A DNA stretch of 64,000 nt. Source: Candidatus Brachybacterium merdavium (lineage in GTDB: Bacteria; Actinomycetota; Actinomycetes; Actinomycetales; Dermabacteraceae). Position numbers and translations under genes: made by a program. The notes beneath the pieces are model-generated. The model saw only the letters and a list, made by a program, of their open reading frames with translations. It had not been told where the DNA came from and did no database searches. The stretch is from NCBI GenBank assembly GCA_019118275.1, contig DWZH01000042.1, positions 58,654 to 122,653 of the forward strand, read 5' to 3'. Numbering within the stretch: position 1 is the first letter of the stretch; each line of letters begins with the position of its first letter. Shown here piece by piece: positions 9,181 to 17,737 of this stretch.

Positions 9181-10523
9181 CAGGCGCTGCGCTCCTGCTG
9201 GGAGCGTTCCTGGGCCCGGTCCGAGTCCTTGGTGGTGACCATCAGCGGGCCACGGCCCTCGGTGACCACGCCGGCGGTGATCACCACCTTGGCGATGTCG
9301 TCACGGGAGGGCACCTCGAACATGACCGGCTGCAGCGACTCCTCGAGGATGGCGCGCAGTCCGCGCGCGCCGGTCCCGCGCTCGATGGCCTTCTCGGCGA
9401 TGGCCTCCAGGGCGCTGGCCTCGAAGTCCAGCTCGACACCGTCCAGGGCGAACATCTTCTGGTACTGCTTGACCAGGGCGTTGCGCGGCTCGGTGAGGAT
9501 CTTGATGAGCGCCGGCCGATCGAGGTCGGACACACTGGTGATCACCGGCAGACGACCGATGAACTCGGGGATCAGTCCGAAGGTCAGCAGGTCATCGGGC
9601 TGGAGCTGGCCGTAGATCTGCTCCTGCTCCAGGGGCGTGTGCAGCTCCGAGCCGAAGCCGATCCCCCGCTTCCCGATCCGCGTGCCGATGATGTCCTCGA
9701 TACCGGCGAAGGCACCGGCGACGATGAACAGCACATTGGTGGTGTCGATCTGGATGAACTCCTGGTGGGGGTGCTTGCGTCCTCCCTGCGGGGGCACCGC
9801 CGCCACCGTGCCCTCGATGATCTTCAGCAGCGCCTGCTGCACGCCCTCGCCCGAGACGTCCCGCGTGATCGAGGGGTTCTCGGACTTCCGCCCGATCTTG
9901 TCCACCTCGTCGATGTAGATGATGCCGCGCTCGGCCTTCTTCACGTCATGGTCGGCGGCCTGCAGCAGCTTCAGCAGGATGTTCTCGACATCCTCACCGA
10001 CGTACCCGGCTTCGGTCAGCGCGGTCGCATCGGCCATCGCGAAGGGGACGTCCAGCATCCGGGCCAGCGTCTGGGCGAGGTAGGTCTTCCCGCAGCCCGT
10101 GGGGCCCACGATCAGGACGTTGGACTTGGCGACCTCGATGCCGTCCTCGGTCTCTTCGACCTCCGCCTCACCTCCGCCGGGTTTCTTGGCGCCGGTCGGC
10201 GCGCTGGCCGCGGTGTCCTCCTGGGCGCGCACCCGCTTGTAGTGGTTGTAGACGGCGACCGACAGGGCGCGCTTGGCGGGATCCTGGCCGATCACGTACT
10301 CGCCCAGGAACCCGAAGATCTCCTGCGGGGTGGGCAGGGCCGTCTGCTCCTCGGCGGCGGGCTGGGCGGCCTGGATCTCCTCGGCGATGATCTCGTTGCA
10401 CAGCTCGATGCATTCTTCGCAGATGTACACGCCGGGGCCGGAGATCAGCCTCTCGACCTGCTTCTGGGACTTGCCGCAGAAGGAGCATTTGAACACGTCG
10501 GCTCCATCGCCCGTGCGCGCCAT
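9180..10523 (-). CDS. clpX: ATP-dependent Clp protease ATP-binding subunit ClpX
   Basis: ClpX is the AAA+ unfoldase that recognises substrates and threads them into ClpP. It is 447 residues. The N-terminal zinc-binding domain has C13, C16, C35 and C38 (CSFC...CEEC). The AAA+ core has Walker A GPTGCGKT near residue 140, Walker [14 protein letters not shown] near 200, and the pore-adjacent segment [17 protein letters not shown]. The linker at about 90-125 is longer and more acidic than in E. coli. It lies downstream of clpP1-clpP2 but is separated by a strong terminator hairpin, so it probably has its own promoter. The chorismate mutase gene follows with an overlapping start. Confidence 0.97.
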   Translation of the reverse strand: MARTGDGADVFKCSFCGKSQKQVERLISGPGVYICEECIELCNEIIAEEIQAAQPAAEEQTALPTPQEIFGFLGEYVIGQDPAKRALSVAVYNHYKRVRAQEDTAASAPTGAKKPGGGEAEVEETEDGIEVAKSNVLIVGPTGCGKTYLAQTLARMLDVPFAMADATALTEAGYVGEDVENILLKLLQAADHDVKKAERGIIYIDEVDKIGRKSENPSITRDVSGEGVQQALLKIIEGTVAAVPPQGGRKHPHQEFIQIDTTNVLFIVAGAFAGIEDIIGTRIGKRGIGFGSELHTPLEQEQIYGQLQPDDLLTFGLIPEFIGRLPVITSVSDLDRPALIKILTEPRNALVKQYQKMFALDGVELDFEASALEAIAEKAIERGTGARGLRAILEESLQPVMFEVPSRDDIAKVVITAGVVTEGRGPLMVTTKDSDRAQERSQQERSA

Positions 10524-10728
10524 GTCCGTGTCCTCTCATCGGTCCGACTTCGTCTTCGCTGGTGCCCTGCTACGCCCCATTCTCCCATCGGGAACGAGCC
10601 TGGCCGTGCGCGGTTCCACGCTACCCCGGCGGTCTTCGGCGCCGTGGGAGGCAGGCCGCCGTGGCGACCGCCGCCGAGGACCCGGGCCGGTCCGTCGGAA
10701 CGGCTGATGGACCGGGCCGGAGCCAGTG

Positions 10729-10759
10729 CGCGCCCGGATGCTCGGAGCATCCGGGCGCG
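10729..10759 (-). terminator. Terminator palindrome between clpP2 and clpX
   Basis: CGCGCCCGGATGCTC-G-GAGCATCCGGGCGCG is a perfect 15-bp inverted repeat lying 21 bases past the clpP2 stop. It lacks a clear T-tract, as is common for actinobacterial hairpin terminators. The rest of the 257-bp clpP2-clpX gap shows no recognisable feature. Confidence 0.75.
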
Positions 10760-10780
10760 ACCGCTGTGCCGCGTGATCGA

Positions 10781-11485
10781 TCAGCTGGAGACCTGGGGCC
10801 GCACGTCCTTGCGGGACTCGAGCACCTGGTCGACCAGCCCGTACTCGAGCGCGGCGCTCGCAGTCAGGATCTTGTCGCGCTCGATGTCCTGGCTGATCTG
10901 CTCCTTGTCACGGCCGGAGTGGAAGGCGAGAGTCTCCTCGAGCCATTCGCGCATGCGCAGGATCTCGTTGGCCTGGATCTCGATGTCCGAGGCCTGACCG
11001 CCGCCCTGGCCCCCCATGGCCGGCTGGTGGATGAGGATGCGGGCGTTGGGCAGCGCCAGGCGCTTGCCGGGCGACCCGGCGGCCAGCAGCACGGCGGCGG
11101 CCGAGGCCGCCTGGCCCAAGCACACCGTGGTGATCTCGGGCTTGACGTACTGCATCGTGTCGTAGATGGCGGTCAGCGCGGTGAAGGATCCACCGGGGCT
11201 GTTGATGTACAGGATGATGTCGCGCTCGGGGTCCTGGGACTCGAGCACCAGCAGCTGGGCCATCACGTCATCGGCCGACGCATCGTCGACCTGGACGCCG
11301 AGGAAGATGATGCGGTCCTCGAACAGCTTGGTGTAGGGATCCTGGCGCTTGAGGCCGTAGGCGGTGCGCTCCTCGTACTGCGGCAGCACATAGCGCGAAG
11401 TGGGCAACGGCGCGGCGGGGCGGGAGTCGAACGATGGGGCCTGGGCGTAGGGCATCGGGACGGTGGTGCGGGGATCGAAGGTCAC
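10781..11485 (-). CDS. clpP2: ATP-dependent Clp protease proteolytic subunit ClpP2
   Basis: This is one of two ClpP subunits that in actinobacteria assemble into a mixed ClpP1P2 barrel. It is 234 residues from the GTG at 11485, which has AAGGAG five to six bases upstream. The catalytic serine is S128 in [13 protein letters not shown] and the histidine is H153 in LIHQPAMGG. The IGF-loop region and handle helix are intact. An N-terminal extension of about 45 residues ([15 protein letters not shown]...) probably includes a propeptide. The ORF track start at 12076 reads through clpP1 in another frame and is not the gene start. clpP1 lies 65 bases upstream, and a terminator follows. Confidence 0.96.
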   Translation of the reverse strand: MTFDPRTTVPMPYAQAPSFDSRPAAPLPTSRYVLPQYEERTAYGLKRQDPYTKLFEDRIIFLGVQVDDASADDVMAQLLVLESQDPERDIILYINSPGGSFTALTAIYDTMQYVKPEITTVCLGQAASAAAVLLAAGSPGKRLALPNARILIHQPAMGGQGGGQASDIEIQANEILRMREWLEETLAFHSGRDKEQISQDIERDKILTASAALEYGLVDQVLESRKDVRPQVSS

Positions 11486-11550
11486 GGGGTCTCCTTGGTC
11501 GAAGCGGGTCGGTGTCTGGCGCGGTCGGAGCCGGTGGCAGATGGCGAGGG

Positions 11551-12183
11551 TCAGCTCGCGGTGCCGCCGCCACCCGTGACGTCGCCCGCCCGGTTGACGA
11601 TCTGGTCGATGAAGCCGTACTCGAGGGCCTCGGTGGCGGTGAACCACTTGTCGCGGTCCGAGTCGGCGGTGATCTGCTCGACGCTCTTGCCGGTCTGCTC
11701 GGCGATCAGCTCCGCGAGCGTGCGCTTCATGGACAGGATCAGATCGGCCTGGATCTTGATCTCGCTCGCGGTGCCTCCCAGGCCGCCCAGCGGCTGGTGC
11801 ATGAGCACGCGCGTGTGGGGGGTCGCGAAACGCTTGCCCTTGGCGCCGGAGGAGAGCAGGAACTGCCCCATCGAGGCGGCCATGCCCATGCCCACGGTCA
11901 CGACGTCGGGCTGGACGAACTGCATGGTGTCGTAGATGGCCATCCCCGCGGTGATCGATCCGCCCGGGCTGTTGATGTAGAGATAGATGTCCTTGTCCGG
12001 ATCCTCGGCCGCCAACAGCAGCAGCTTCGAGCAGATCGCGTTGGCGACATCGTCGCGGACCTCGGAGCCCAGCCACACTATCCGCTCGCGCAGCAGGCGC
12101 TGGTAGACGTTGTCATCGAGGCCCAGGGCGTTGTCCCCGACGACATTGCCGGGCTGGGAGGTGAGGTCGTGCTGCGAGGTCAC
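11551..12183 (-). CDS. clpP1: ATP-dependent Clp protease proteolytic subunit ClpP1
   Basis: This is the second ClpP subunit, 210 residues, with catalytic S104 in [11 protein letters not shown] and H129 in VLMHQPLGG. It differs from ClpP2 at its termini, with a Gly-rich C-terminal tail (VTGGGGTAS). The start is the GTG at 12183, preceded by AAGGAG five bases upstream. It leads clpP1-clpP2. Upstream on the same strand are a possible -10 (TAGAGT, 12225-12220) and a palindrome CGCCGCAGGCG resembling a ClgR box. The pair acts in the cytoplasm with ClpX and ClpC. Confidence 0.97.
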   Translation of the reverse strand: MTSQHDLTSQPGNVVGDNALGLDDNVYQRLLRERIVWLGSEVRDDVANAICSKLLLLAAEDPDKDIYLYINSPGGSITAGMAIYDTMQFVQPDVVTVGMGMAASMGQFLLSSGAKGKRFATPHTRVLMHQPLGGLGGTASEIKIQADLILSMKRTLAELIAEQTGKSVEQITADSDRDKWFTATEALEYGFIDQIVNRAGDVTGGGGTAS

Positions 12184-12256
12184 GGTGTCTCCTTCGTGGC
12201 GTGATGATGGATGAGCACGACTCTATGCGCTGGGCCGGTTCCGCACCCGCGCTGTT

Positions 12257-12267
12257 CGCCGCAGGCG
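12257..12267 (-). promoter_or_regulatory. Candidate ClgR operator upstream of clpP1P2
   Basis: CGCCGCAGGCG preceded by TGTT resembles the actinobacterial ClgR consensus as I recall it (CGCYNANRGCG flanked by A/T), with the central A replaced. It lies about 32 bases upstream of a TAGAGT -10-like box reading toward clpP1. ClgR is the known activator of clpP1P2 in corynebacteria and streptomycetes. The assignment is by motif and position only. Confidence 0.4.
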
Positions 12268-12399
12268 CACCGGAGTGCGGATCCCCAGCGGGGCCGGCCG
12301 GTGCGTGAGTCCCGTTCCCGCGGGGCCCACAGGGACACGAGCCACACGCACGCCCCGTCCCGGAGGGGCCCGGATCCCGTCTCGATGTGCACCACCTCC

Positions 12400-12455
12400 C
12401 CCGCGAATCTCCCGCGAACGTCAAGTCGCCCCCGCGTCAGGTCACGTCAGGCCAC
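12400..12455 (+). repeat. Short tandem direct repeats upstream of the NlpC/P60 gene
   Basis: Two adjacent tandem pairs are visible: CCCGCGAATCT/CCCGCGAACGT (12400-12421, 11-bp period) and GTCAGGTCAC/GTCAGGCCAC (12436-12455, 10-bp period). Helically phased direct repeats suggest binding of a dimeric response regulator such as MtrA, whose sites contain GTCAC-type repeats. They lie 50-105 bases upstream of a possible -10 box (TACTTT, 12505-12510). Confidence 0.4.
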
Positions 12456-12504
12456 GCATGTGCAAAACCTCCGTCAAGATCGCTGCCCGGCTGTCTCAAG
12501 CCGC

Positions 12505-12672
12505 TACTTTTCGCTGACGAGCCGCTCCTACGGTGGTCACATCGTCCACAGCCGATGAGCGGCCCGCCTCCCACTCCGACGGAGACCTCCCGGAGCCGCT
12601 CGCCCCAGGGGACGCACAGACCAGCAGTACCAGTCGCCTCTCACCGAGGACGGAAGGAACGAACTGAGCATC
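12505..12672 (+). promoter_or_regulatory. Promoter and about 155-nt structured 5' leader of the NlpC/P60 gene
   Basis: TACTTT at 12505-12510 is a possible -10, leaving an unusually long leader for this genome. The leader starts with a hairpin whose arms are GCCGCTC (12521-12527) and GAGCGGC (12557-12563). c-di-AMP (ydaO-type) riboswitches are known upstream of cell-wall hydrolases in Actinobacteria, but I cannot recognise that consensus here, so the class is left open. The remaining part of 12184-12504 holds only the clpP1 promoter region and the repeats listed separately. Confidence 0.35.
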
Positions 12673-13485
12673 ATGGCCAAGCACAACACCCACCGCGCCA
12701 CGGGCCGCGCCCACACCCCCGTCACCGACACCCGCCGCGCCGCGACCGGCCTGGGTGGCGCCGCCGTCCTGGGCACGGTCCTGGTGGGAACCGCCTTCGC
12801 CGGCACCCCGGCCGAGGCCGCTCCCGCAGCTCCGGCTCCGGCACCCGCCACGCAGACCGCCCCTGCCGCGCCCTCGACCACCGCTCCGACCACCGCTCTG
12901 CAGTCCAGCGAGAAGCTGCGCTGGGGCTCCCGCGGTGACGCCGTGAGCGATCTGCAGTCCGCTCTGAACAACAACGGCGCGAACCTCGCCGTCGACGGCG
13001 TGTTCGGCCCGCTCACCGACAGCGCGGTCAAGGACTACCAGCGCAGCAACGGCCTGCTGGTGGACGGCGTGGTCGGCCCCGAGACCCGTGGCTCGCTCAA
13101 CGGCACCTCCTCGGCGCCCTCCGGCGGCACCTCCGCCCCCGCCTCGTCCTCCAACTCCGGCAACGCCATCGTCGACGCCGCCCGCTCCGCGATCGGCACC
13201 CCGTACTCCTATGGCGGCTCCTCCATGAGCGGCATGGACTGCTCCGGTCTGATCAACTACGCCTACCAGGCCGCCGGCATCGACGTGCCGCGCACCAGCA
13301 GCCAGATCGCCAACGGCGGTCGCTCGATCTCCCAGTCGCAGGCCCAGCCCGGTGACATCGTCACCTGGCCCGGCCACGTCGCGATCTACGCCGGCAACGG
13401 CAAGATCATCGACGCCTCCGGCTCCAAGCAGACGGTCGTCGAGCGCGGAATCTGGGGCTCCCCCGGCTTCGTCACCTACCGCTGA
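12673..13485 (+). CDS. Secreted peptidoglycan hydrolase, PG-binding domain plus NlpC/P60 peptidase
   Basis: This secreted cell-wall endopeptidase probably cleaves D-Glu/meso-DAP type stem-peptide bonds. It is 270 residues. The N-terminal signal region has a basic n-region and a hydrophobic stretch GGAAVLGTVLVGTAFAG ending near AEA-AP at about residue 50, followed by an Ala/Pro linker. A PG_binding_1 domain (about 85-142) carries WGSRGDAVSDLQ and DGVFGPLTDSAVKDYQ. A Ser-rich linker leads to the NlpC/P60 domain (about 163-270) with catalytic C190 in MDCSGLINYAY and H235 in WPGHVAIY. A long leader and tandem repeats upstream suggest tight control. Confidence 0.92.
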   Translation: MAKHNTHRATGRAHTPVTDTRRAATGLGGAAVLGTVLVGTAFAGTPAEAAPAAPAPAPATQTAPAAPSTTAPTTALQSSEKLRWGSRGDAVSDLQSALNNNGANLAVDGVFGPLTDSAVKDYQRSNGLLVDGVVGPETRGSLNGTSSAPSGGTSAPASSSNSGNAIVDAARSAIGTPYSYGGSSMSGMDCSGLINYAYQAAGIDVPRTSSQIANGGRSISQSQAQPGDIVTWPGHVAIYAGNGKIIDASGSKQTVVERGIWGSPGFVTYR

Positions 13486-13510
13486 TCCGCGCAACCCGCT
13501 GATCCGCACA

Positions 13511-13552
13511 GCGCAGAGGCCCGGTCTCCGTATGGAGGCCGGGCCTCTGCGC
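13511..13552. terminator. Strong hairpin terminator after the NlpC/P60 gene
   Basis: GCGCAGAGGCCCGGTCTCC-GTAT-GGAGGCCGGGCCTCTGCGC forms a 19-bp stem with one G-U pair and a 4-base loop, 25 bases past the stop codon. It could act in both directions. Confidence 0.85.
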
Positions 13553-13860
13553 ATGTCCGGGCCGGCGGCTTGATGGTGCTCCTGGGCCCGGCCCGTGGCT
13601 CGAAGATCACGCGGAGCAAGCCCGAGCGCCCACCACGTCGCTGACGACCGACTCGAACCAGCCGGTGCCAGACCGTCGCGATACAGATCGAGAGCACTCC
13701 GGCGGGACACTGCCGACGAGCGAACCTCCCTGACCACCAGAGGCACGTCGGTCCCGACAACGCACCCGGTGCCGATCGGGATGCCCCGCAGGTGCGAGCG
13801 GGTGCCCCGGCTACCGGGGCTGCCGGCAGGCAGTGGAGCATTCCGGACCCGCGACGGCAC
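13553..13860. other. Unassigned spacer between two terminators
   Basis: About 300 bases lie between the NlpC/P60 terminator and the tig terminator. Open frames here are fragments of long high-GC shadow ORFs without recognisable domains or ribosome binding sites. I see no RNA gene, repeat or pseudogene that I can name. Confidence 0.5.
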
Positions 13861-13905
13861 GGACGACGGGCCGCCTCCCCGGTCAGGGGTGGCGGCCCGT
13901 CGTCC
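13861..13905 (-). terminator. Terminator of tig
   Basis: GGACGACGGGCCGCC and GGCGGCCCGTCGTCC form a perfect 15-bp stem, and the intervening TCCCCGGTCAGGGGT extends it by four more pairs after a T-T mismatch. It lies 31 bases downstream of the tig stop codon on the minus strand. Confidence 0.85.
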
Positions 13906-13935
13906 TGGTCCCGGCCGATCAGCCGGGCGGGAGGA

Positions 13936-15399
13936 TCACTCCTCGGTCTCGGCCTTCTTGTCCGACGCCTTCTTCGCAGCGGCCTTCTTCTCGGCGGGCG
14001 CGTCCTCGGCGGGGGCGTCCTCCTCAGCGGGTGCGTCGGCGTCCTCGGCGGACTCCTGGGCGGCAGCCGCCTCCTGCGAGGCAGGCTCCTCGGTCTCGGC
14101 ATCCGCCTCGCCCTCGGCGGGTTCCTCTTCGAGGTCCAGGTCCAGCTCGAGCACCTGACCGTCAGTGTTCTTGACGGTCACATCGGCCAGAGCCACCTCG
14201 AGGGCCTTGGAGCGCTGGACATCGGAGAAGATCTGCTCGAGCTGTCCGGACTGGGCCAGCATCTGCAGCAGCTGGTTCGACTCGATGCCGTACTGCTGCG
14301 AGAGCTGGGTCATGTAGTTCATCAGATCGTTCTGGCCGACGTTGACCTCGCGGGTCGCGTTGATCTCGTCGAGCAGGAACTGGGCGCGGACGGCCTTGAC
14401 GGTGTCCTCGCGGATCTCCTCGCCGTGCGGGTCCCCGGCCTCCTTGCCCTCGTTCTCCAGGTGGGCGAGGATCTCGTCCTCCACCAGCTGGTCGGGCACG
14501 GGGATATCGAGTTCGTCGAGGAGCTTCTCGAGCAGGGCGTTGCGGGCCAGAGCCACGCGGTTGCCCTCGGCGTCGGCCACGGCCTTGGCGCGCAGGTCCT
14601 CCTTGAGCTCGTCGATGGTGTCGAACTCGGAAGCCATCTCGGCGAACTCGTCGTCGGCCTCGGGCAGCTCCCGGATCTTGACGGACTGCGCGGTGACCTT
14701 GATCTGGGCCTCCTCGCCGGCGCGCTCGCCACCGGCGAGCTTGGAGACGAAGGTGGTGGTCTCCTCGGCCGACAGGCCGGTCAGCGCCTCATCCAGGCCC
14801 TCGAGCATGTTGCCGTCGCCGATCTGGTAGGAGACGCCCTCGACGCTCTCGATCTCCTCGTCGTCGATGGTGGCGACGAGGTCGAGGGAGACGAAGTCAC
14901 GGTCCTCAGCGGGGCGATCCACCCCCACCAGGGTGCCGAAGCGCTCACGCAGCTCGGTCAGGCGCACCTCGACCGCGTCATCGTCGACCGAGGGCTCCTC
15001 GATCTCGAGCTCGAGGGTGGAGAAGTCGGGCAGCTCGAGCTCGGGGCGCACGTCCTGTTCGACGACGAAGATCAGGTCGCCCTCGTCCGTGCCATCGAGG
15101 CCGGGGATGTCGGTGATCTCGACCTCGGGGCGGCCCACGGGCTTGATCTCGGCCTCGGCCGCGGCCTGCTGGTAGAAGTCGGGCATGGCGTCGTTGACGG
15201 CCTCCTGCATGATCGCGGGACGGCCGAAGCGCTGCTCGACGAGGCGGGTGGGAACCTTGCCCTTGCGGAAGCCGGGGATCTGCACCTCGTCGGCGATCTT
15301 CTTGGTAGCTGCCTCGACGGCCGGCTTGAGCTCGTCGAACGGGACTTCGACGGTGAGCTTCACCCGGGTGGGGCCGAGCTTCTCGGACGCGGTCTTCAC
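13936..15399 (-). CDS. tig: Trigger factor (ribosome-associated chaperone and prolyl isomerase)
   Basis: Trigger factor binds the ribosomal exit tunnel and shields nascent chains. It is 487 residues. The N-terminal ribosome-binding domain has the signature GFRKGKVPTRLVEQRFG at about residues 43-59, the PPIase domain spans about 150-240, and a helical C-terminal chaperone domain follows. A C-terminal tail of about 60 residues is low-complexity Ala/Glu/Lys (EEPASQEAAAAQESAED...), common in actinobacterial trigger factors but longer than in E. coli. The start is the GTG at 15399 with GGGAGA upstream. A strong terminator follows, so the gene is monocistronic. tRNA-Pro lies upstream on the same strand. 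Confidence 0.96.
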   Translation of the reverse strand: MKTASEKLGPTRVKLTVEVPFDELKPAVEAATKKIADEVQIPGFRKGKVPTRLVEQRFGRPAIMQEAVNDAMPDFYQQAAAEAEIKPVGRPEVEITDIPGLDGTDEGDLIFVVEQDVRPELELPDFSTLELEIEEPSVDDDAVEVRLTELRERFGTLVGVDRPAEDRDFVSLDLVATIDDEEIESVEGVSYQIGDGNMLEGLDEALTGLSAEETTTFVSKLAGGERAGEEAQIKVTAQSVKIRELPEADDEFAEMASEFDTIDELKEDLRAKAVADAEGNRVALARNALLEKLLDELDIPVPDQLVEDEILAHLENEGKEAGDPHGEEIREDTVKAVRAQFLLDEINATREVNVGQNDLMNYMTQLSQQYGIESNQLLQMLAQSGQLEQIFSDVQRSKALEVALADVTVKNTDGQVLELDLDLEEEPAEGEADAETEEPASQEAAAAQESAEDADAPAEEDAPAEDAPAEKKAAAKKASDKKAETEE

Positions 15400-15492
15400 T
15401 GGTCAGGTCTCCCTAAGGATGCGGTGGACATGTGGTCTGTCGGTCGCCGACGTTCCGAGTGACCCGCACAGGACGGCGACCCGGCGGCGGAG

Positions 15493-15566
15493 TCGGGGTG
15501 ACAGGATTTGAACCTGCGGCTTCCCGCTCCCAAAGCGGGTGCTCTACCAAGCTGAGCTACACCCCG
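15493..15566 (-). tRNA. tRNA-Pro (anticodon UGG)
   Basis: The 74-nt cloverleaf has acceptor arms CGGGGTG/CACCCCG, D arm TAGCTCAGCTTGGTAGAGCA, anticodon arm CCCGC-TTTGGGA-GCGGG with TGG, and T arm CAGGTTCAAATCCTG, ending with discriminator A. No CCA is encoded. Confidence 0.95.
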
Positions 15567-15814
15567 GAGGGCAACCCACCGGATATTACCCGCATTGAGC
15601 CTGGCGTGCCCGAATCACGACCGATCGCTGTGAGCAGATGCATCCCTCATCGGAGCGTCCCCGATATGCCAGCGGGCCCGCGATCTGGTTCAATGGTCTC
15701 CGATCCCGGTGCACGGCACCTCCCGGAGAGGCGCGGTCATCGCGGATCACGGCTGTCCGACGGAACGGGCCGGAGCCTCCCAGATGCGCTCCGGACACTG
15801 TTTTCGCTGGTCAG

Positions 15815-15885
15815 GCGGGCGTAGCTTAATGGTAAAGCCTCAGTCTTCCAAACTGATGACGCGGGTTCGATTCCCGTCGCCCGCT
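15815..15885 (+). tRNA. tRNA-Gly (anticodon UCC)
   Basis: The 71-nt cloverleaf has acceptor arms GCGGGCG/CGCCCGC, D arm TAGCTTAATGGTAAAGCC, anticodon arm TCAGT-CTTCCAA-ACTGA with TCC, and T arm CGGGTTCGATTCCCG. The 247-bp gap to tRNA-Pro upstream shows no other feature I can name. A hairpin terminator follows ten bases downstream. Confidence 0.95.
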
Positions 15886-15894
15886 CCGCTGTCC

Positions 15895-15927
15895 GACGCC
15901 GCGGTTCCCCTCGGGGGCCGCGGCGTC
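15895..15927 (+). terminator. Terminator after tRNA-Gly
   Basis: GACGCCGCGG and CCGCGGCGTC form a perfect 10-bp stem, with CCCC/GGGG pairing inside the loop region. GTCATTTCC follows on the plus strand. Confidence 0.8.
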
Positions 15928-15953
15928 GTCATTTCCCCGGCTGCGGGCCCGAG

Positions 15954-16598
15954 CTACCCGAGCACTCCTTGACGAAGCGCCCTCAGCACCGCATTGGTGC
16001 GATCGCGGGCTCCAGTCTTCTGCAGGATCATGGAGATGTGGTTCTTCACGGTGCCTTCGGCCAGGTGGAGGATGCCGGCGATCTCGCGGTTGCCGTAGCC
16101 CTCGGCGATCAGGCGCAGCACGTCGATCTCCCGCACGGTCAGCGCCTGGATGGGGGCAACCCGATCCTCGTCGGCGCCCGGTGCGGAGCGGATGGCTCGC
16201 AGCAAACCGTCGGTGATGGACGGGGAGATGAGGGTGCCGCCGCCGGCCAGGGTGCGGACCGCGTGCGCGAGCTGCTCGACGGTGACGTCCTTGAGCAGGT
16301 AGCCGCGGGCCCCGGCGCGCAGCGCCTGCAGCACCAGCTCGTCGTCGTCGAAGGTCGTCAGCACCAGCACGGGGACGGTGAAGCCCTGCGCACGCAGCTG
16401 CTCGAGGGCCCAGATACCGTCGAAGCGCGGCATGCGCAAGTCCATCAGCACGACCTCGGGGTGGTGCTCGGCGACGGCATCCAGCGCGGCCTGCCCGTCC
16501 TCGGCCTCGGCGCTCACGTCGATCCCCGCCACCTGCAGCAGAGTGCCGATGCCCTCTCGCACGAGAGCCTGGTCGTCGACCACGATCACCCGGGTCAT
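15954..16598 (-). CDS. NarL/LuxR-family response regulator
   Basis: This DNA-binding response regulator partners the histidine kinase encoded just upstream. It is 214 residues. The receiver domain has the DD pair at residues 8-9, phosphoacceptor D53 in LMDLRMPRFDG, and a conserved Lys in GARGYLLKDV. The C-terminal LuxR-type HTH (about 150-210) has LTVREIDVLRLIAEGYGNREIAGILHLAEGTVKNHIS. Its ATG overlaps the kinase stop by four bases. It is divergent from an ABC exporter operon whose promoter region contains two matching inverted repeats, the likely binding sites. The stimulus is unknown. Confidence 0.93.
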   Translation of the reverse strand: MTRVIVVDDQALVREGIGTLLQVAGIDVSAEAEDGQAALDAVAEHHPEVVLMDLRMPRFDGIWALEQLRAQGFTVPVLVLTTFDDDELVLQALRAGARGYLLKDVTVEQLAHAVRTLAGGGTLISPSITDGLLRAIRSAPGADEDRVAPIQALTVREIDVLRLIAEGYGNREIAGILHLAEGTVKNHISMILQKTGARDRTNAVLRALRQGVLG

Positions 16599-17710
16599 GT
16601 GCTCACCAGCCGGCCCGTGACGGCGAAACCATGGCGACCGTCCACCGTCAGCTCCCCGCCGAGATCCTCGAACCTCTCGCGCAGGCCCTGCAGCCCGTTG
16701 CCGAGCTCAGAGGTGTGCGCTCCGACTCCGTCATCCCTGGCCACCAGCGTCACCTGGCCGTCCTCACAAGCCAGGTCGATCTGCAGCCGGGTGGCGTAAG
16801 AATGGCGGATCGTGTTGGTGACGGCCTCCTGGGCGAGACGGATGAAGGCGACCTGCTCGTCCTCGCCGAGGTCCAGCTCGGGATCCACGGCGATGTCGAC
16901 GGCGAGACCCGGGATGCCTCCGGCCATGTCCTCGAGGGCTCGCTGCAGATCGGTCGGCCGGGCGCGCATCTGCCCGACGGTGGCCCGCACGTCGCGCAGC
17001 AGCCCGCGAGCGACCTCGTCGGCCCGGTCGACATGGCGCCTGGCCGCGTCCGCCTCCAGATGGCGAGCCGCCTCGAGGTTGAGGGTGAGCACGGTCAGCT
17101 GGTGCCCGATCAGATCGTGCAGCTCCCGGGAGATCCGCAGCCGCTCGGCGGTCCGGGTGGACTCGGCGAGCAGCACGCCGGCCGCCTGCAGATCGACGTG
17201 GGCCCGGGCCAGTTCGAGCCGCATCTGCTTCTCCCGCCGCAGCGCCGCAGAGCTGAACACCGTGGCGACCTGGATCAGCAGATAGAAGCCGGACAGCATC
17301 AGCGCCTCGGGCCAGAGCCCCGCGGACCACTCCCCGGTCCGGCCCAGGGACGCCAGCAGGACCACACCGGTGTTGAGCACCGCCAGGACGACGCTCGTGG
17401 GCAACGACACCACGAAGACGCTGAGCGCAGCGGTGATCACCACGATCACGTGCAGCAACCCCATCCCCGGGACCGTGAGCACCAGGGCCCAGGAGGCCAG
17501 GACGGCCACCAGGAGCGCTGCCCGTGAGACCCCCGCCCGCCCGGTGACTTCCGTGGCCAGCACGGCGAGCACGAAGACCATCAGCAGCACCGCCCACACC
17601 AGGCGGGGGATCACCGGGTCGGCCAGGCCCAGCAGCGCCGGCAGGGCGACGGCCACCGCGACGACCAGCATCGCCACGCCGGCCCAGCCCTCCGTGCCCA
17701 GTCTCCGCAT
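16595..17710 (-). CDS. NarL-type (HisKA_3) sensor histidine kinase
   Basis: This membrane sensor kinase has 371 residues. About five hydrophobic segments occupy residues 10-155 with no sizeable extracellular domain, so it probably senses within the membrane, as small actinobacterial stress kinases do. The dimerisation and phosphoacceptor segment LRISRELHDLIGHQLT places the active histidine at H198. The HATPase domain shows QEAVTNTIRH and DDGVGAHTSELGNGLQGLRER. The start ATG follows TAGAGT by six bases, indicating a leaderless transcript. It is co-transcribed with the response regulator and divergent from the ABC transporter it probably controls. Confidence 0.92.
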   Translation of the reverse strand: MRRLGTEGWAGVAMLVVAVAVALPALLGLADPVIPRLVWAVLLMVFVLAVLATEVTGRAGVSRAALLVAVLASWALVLTVPGMGLLHVIVVITAALSVFVVSLPTSVVLAVLNTGVVLLASLGRTGEWSAGLWPEALMLSGFYLLIQVATVFSSAALRREKQMRLELARAHVDLQAAGVLLAESTRTAERLRISRELHDLIGHQLTVLTLNLEAARHLEADAARRHVDRADEVARGLLRDVRATVGQMRARPTDLQRALEDMAGGIPGLAVDIAVDPELDLGEDEQVAFIRLAQEAVTNTIRHSYATRLQIDLACEDGQVTLVARDDGVGAHTSELGNGLQGLRERFEDLGGELTVDGRHGFAVTGRLVST

Positions 17711-17716
17711 GCATCC

Positions 17717-17722
17717 ACTCTA
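17717..17722 (-). promoter_or_regulatory. -10 element of the leaderless kinase promoter
   Basis: The minus strand reads TAGAGT-GGATGC-ATG, with the six-base spacing seen at other leaderless genes in the window. Confidence 0.55.
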
Positions 17723-17737
17723 TGGGCGGCATCTGTC

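Noticed and set aside
12511-12672. c-di-AMP (ydaO) riboswitch call for the NlpC/P60 leader
   Set aside because: Gene context fits, but I could not recognise the conserved core, so only a structured leader is reported.
12496-13860. 454-residue minus-strand ORF opposite the NlpC/P60 gene
   Set aside because: Gly/Arg/Ala-rich shadow; it runs through a terminator palindrome and lacks a start signal.
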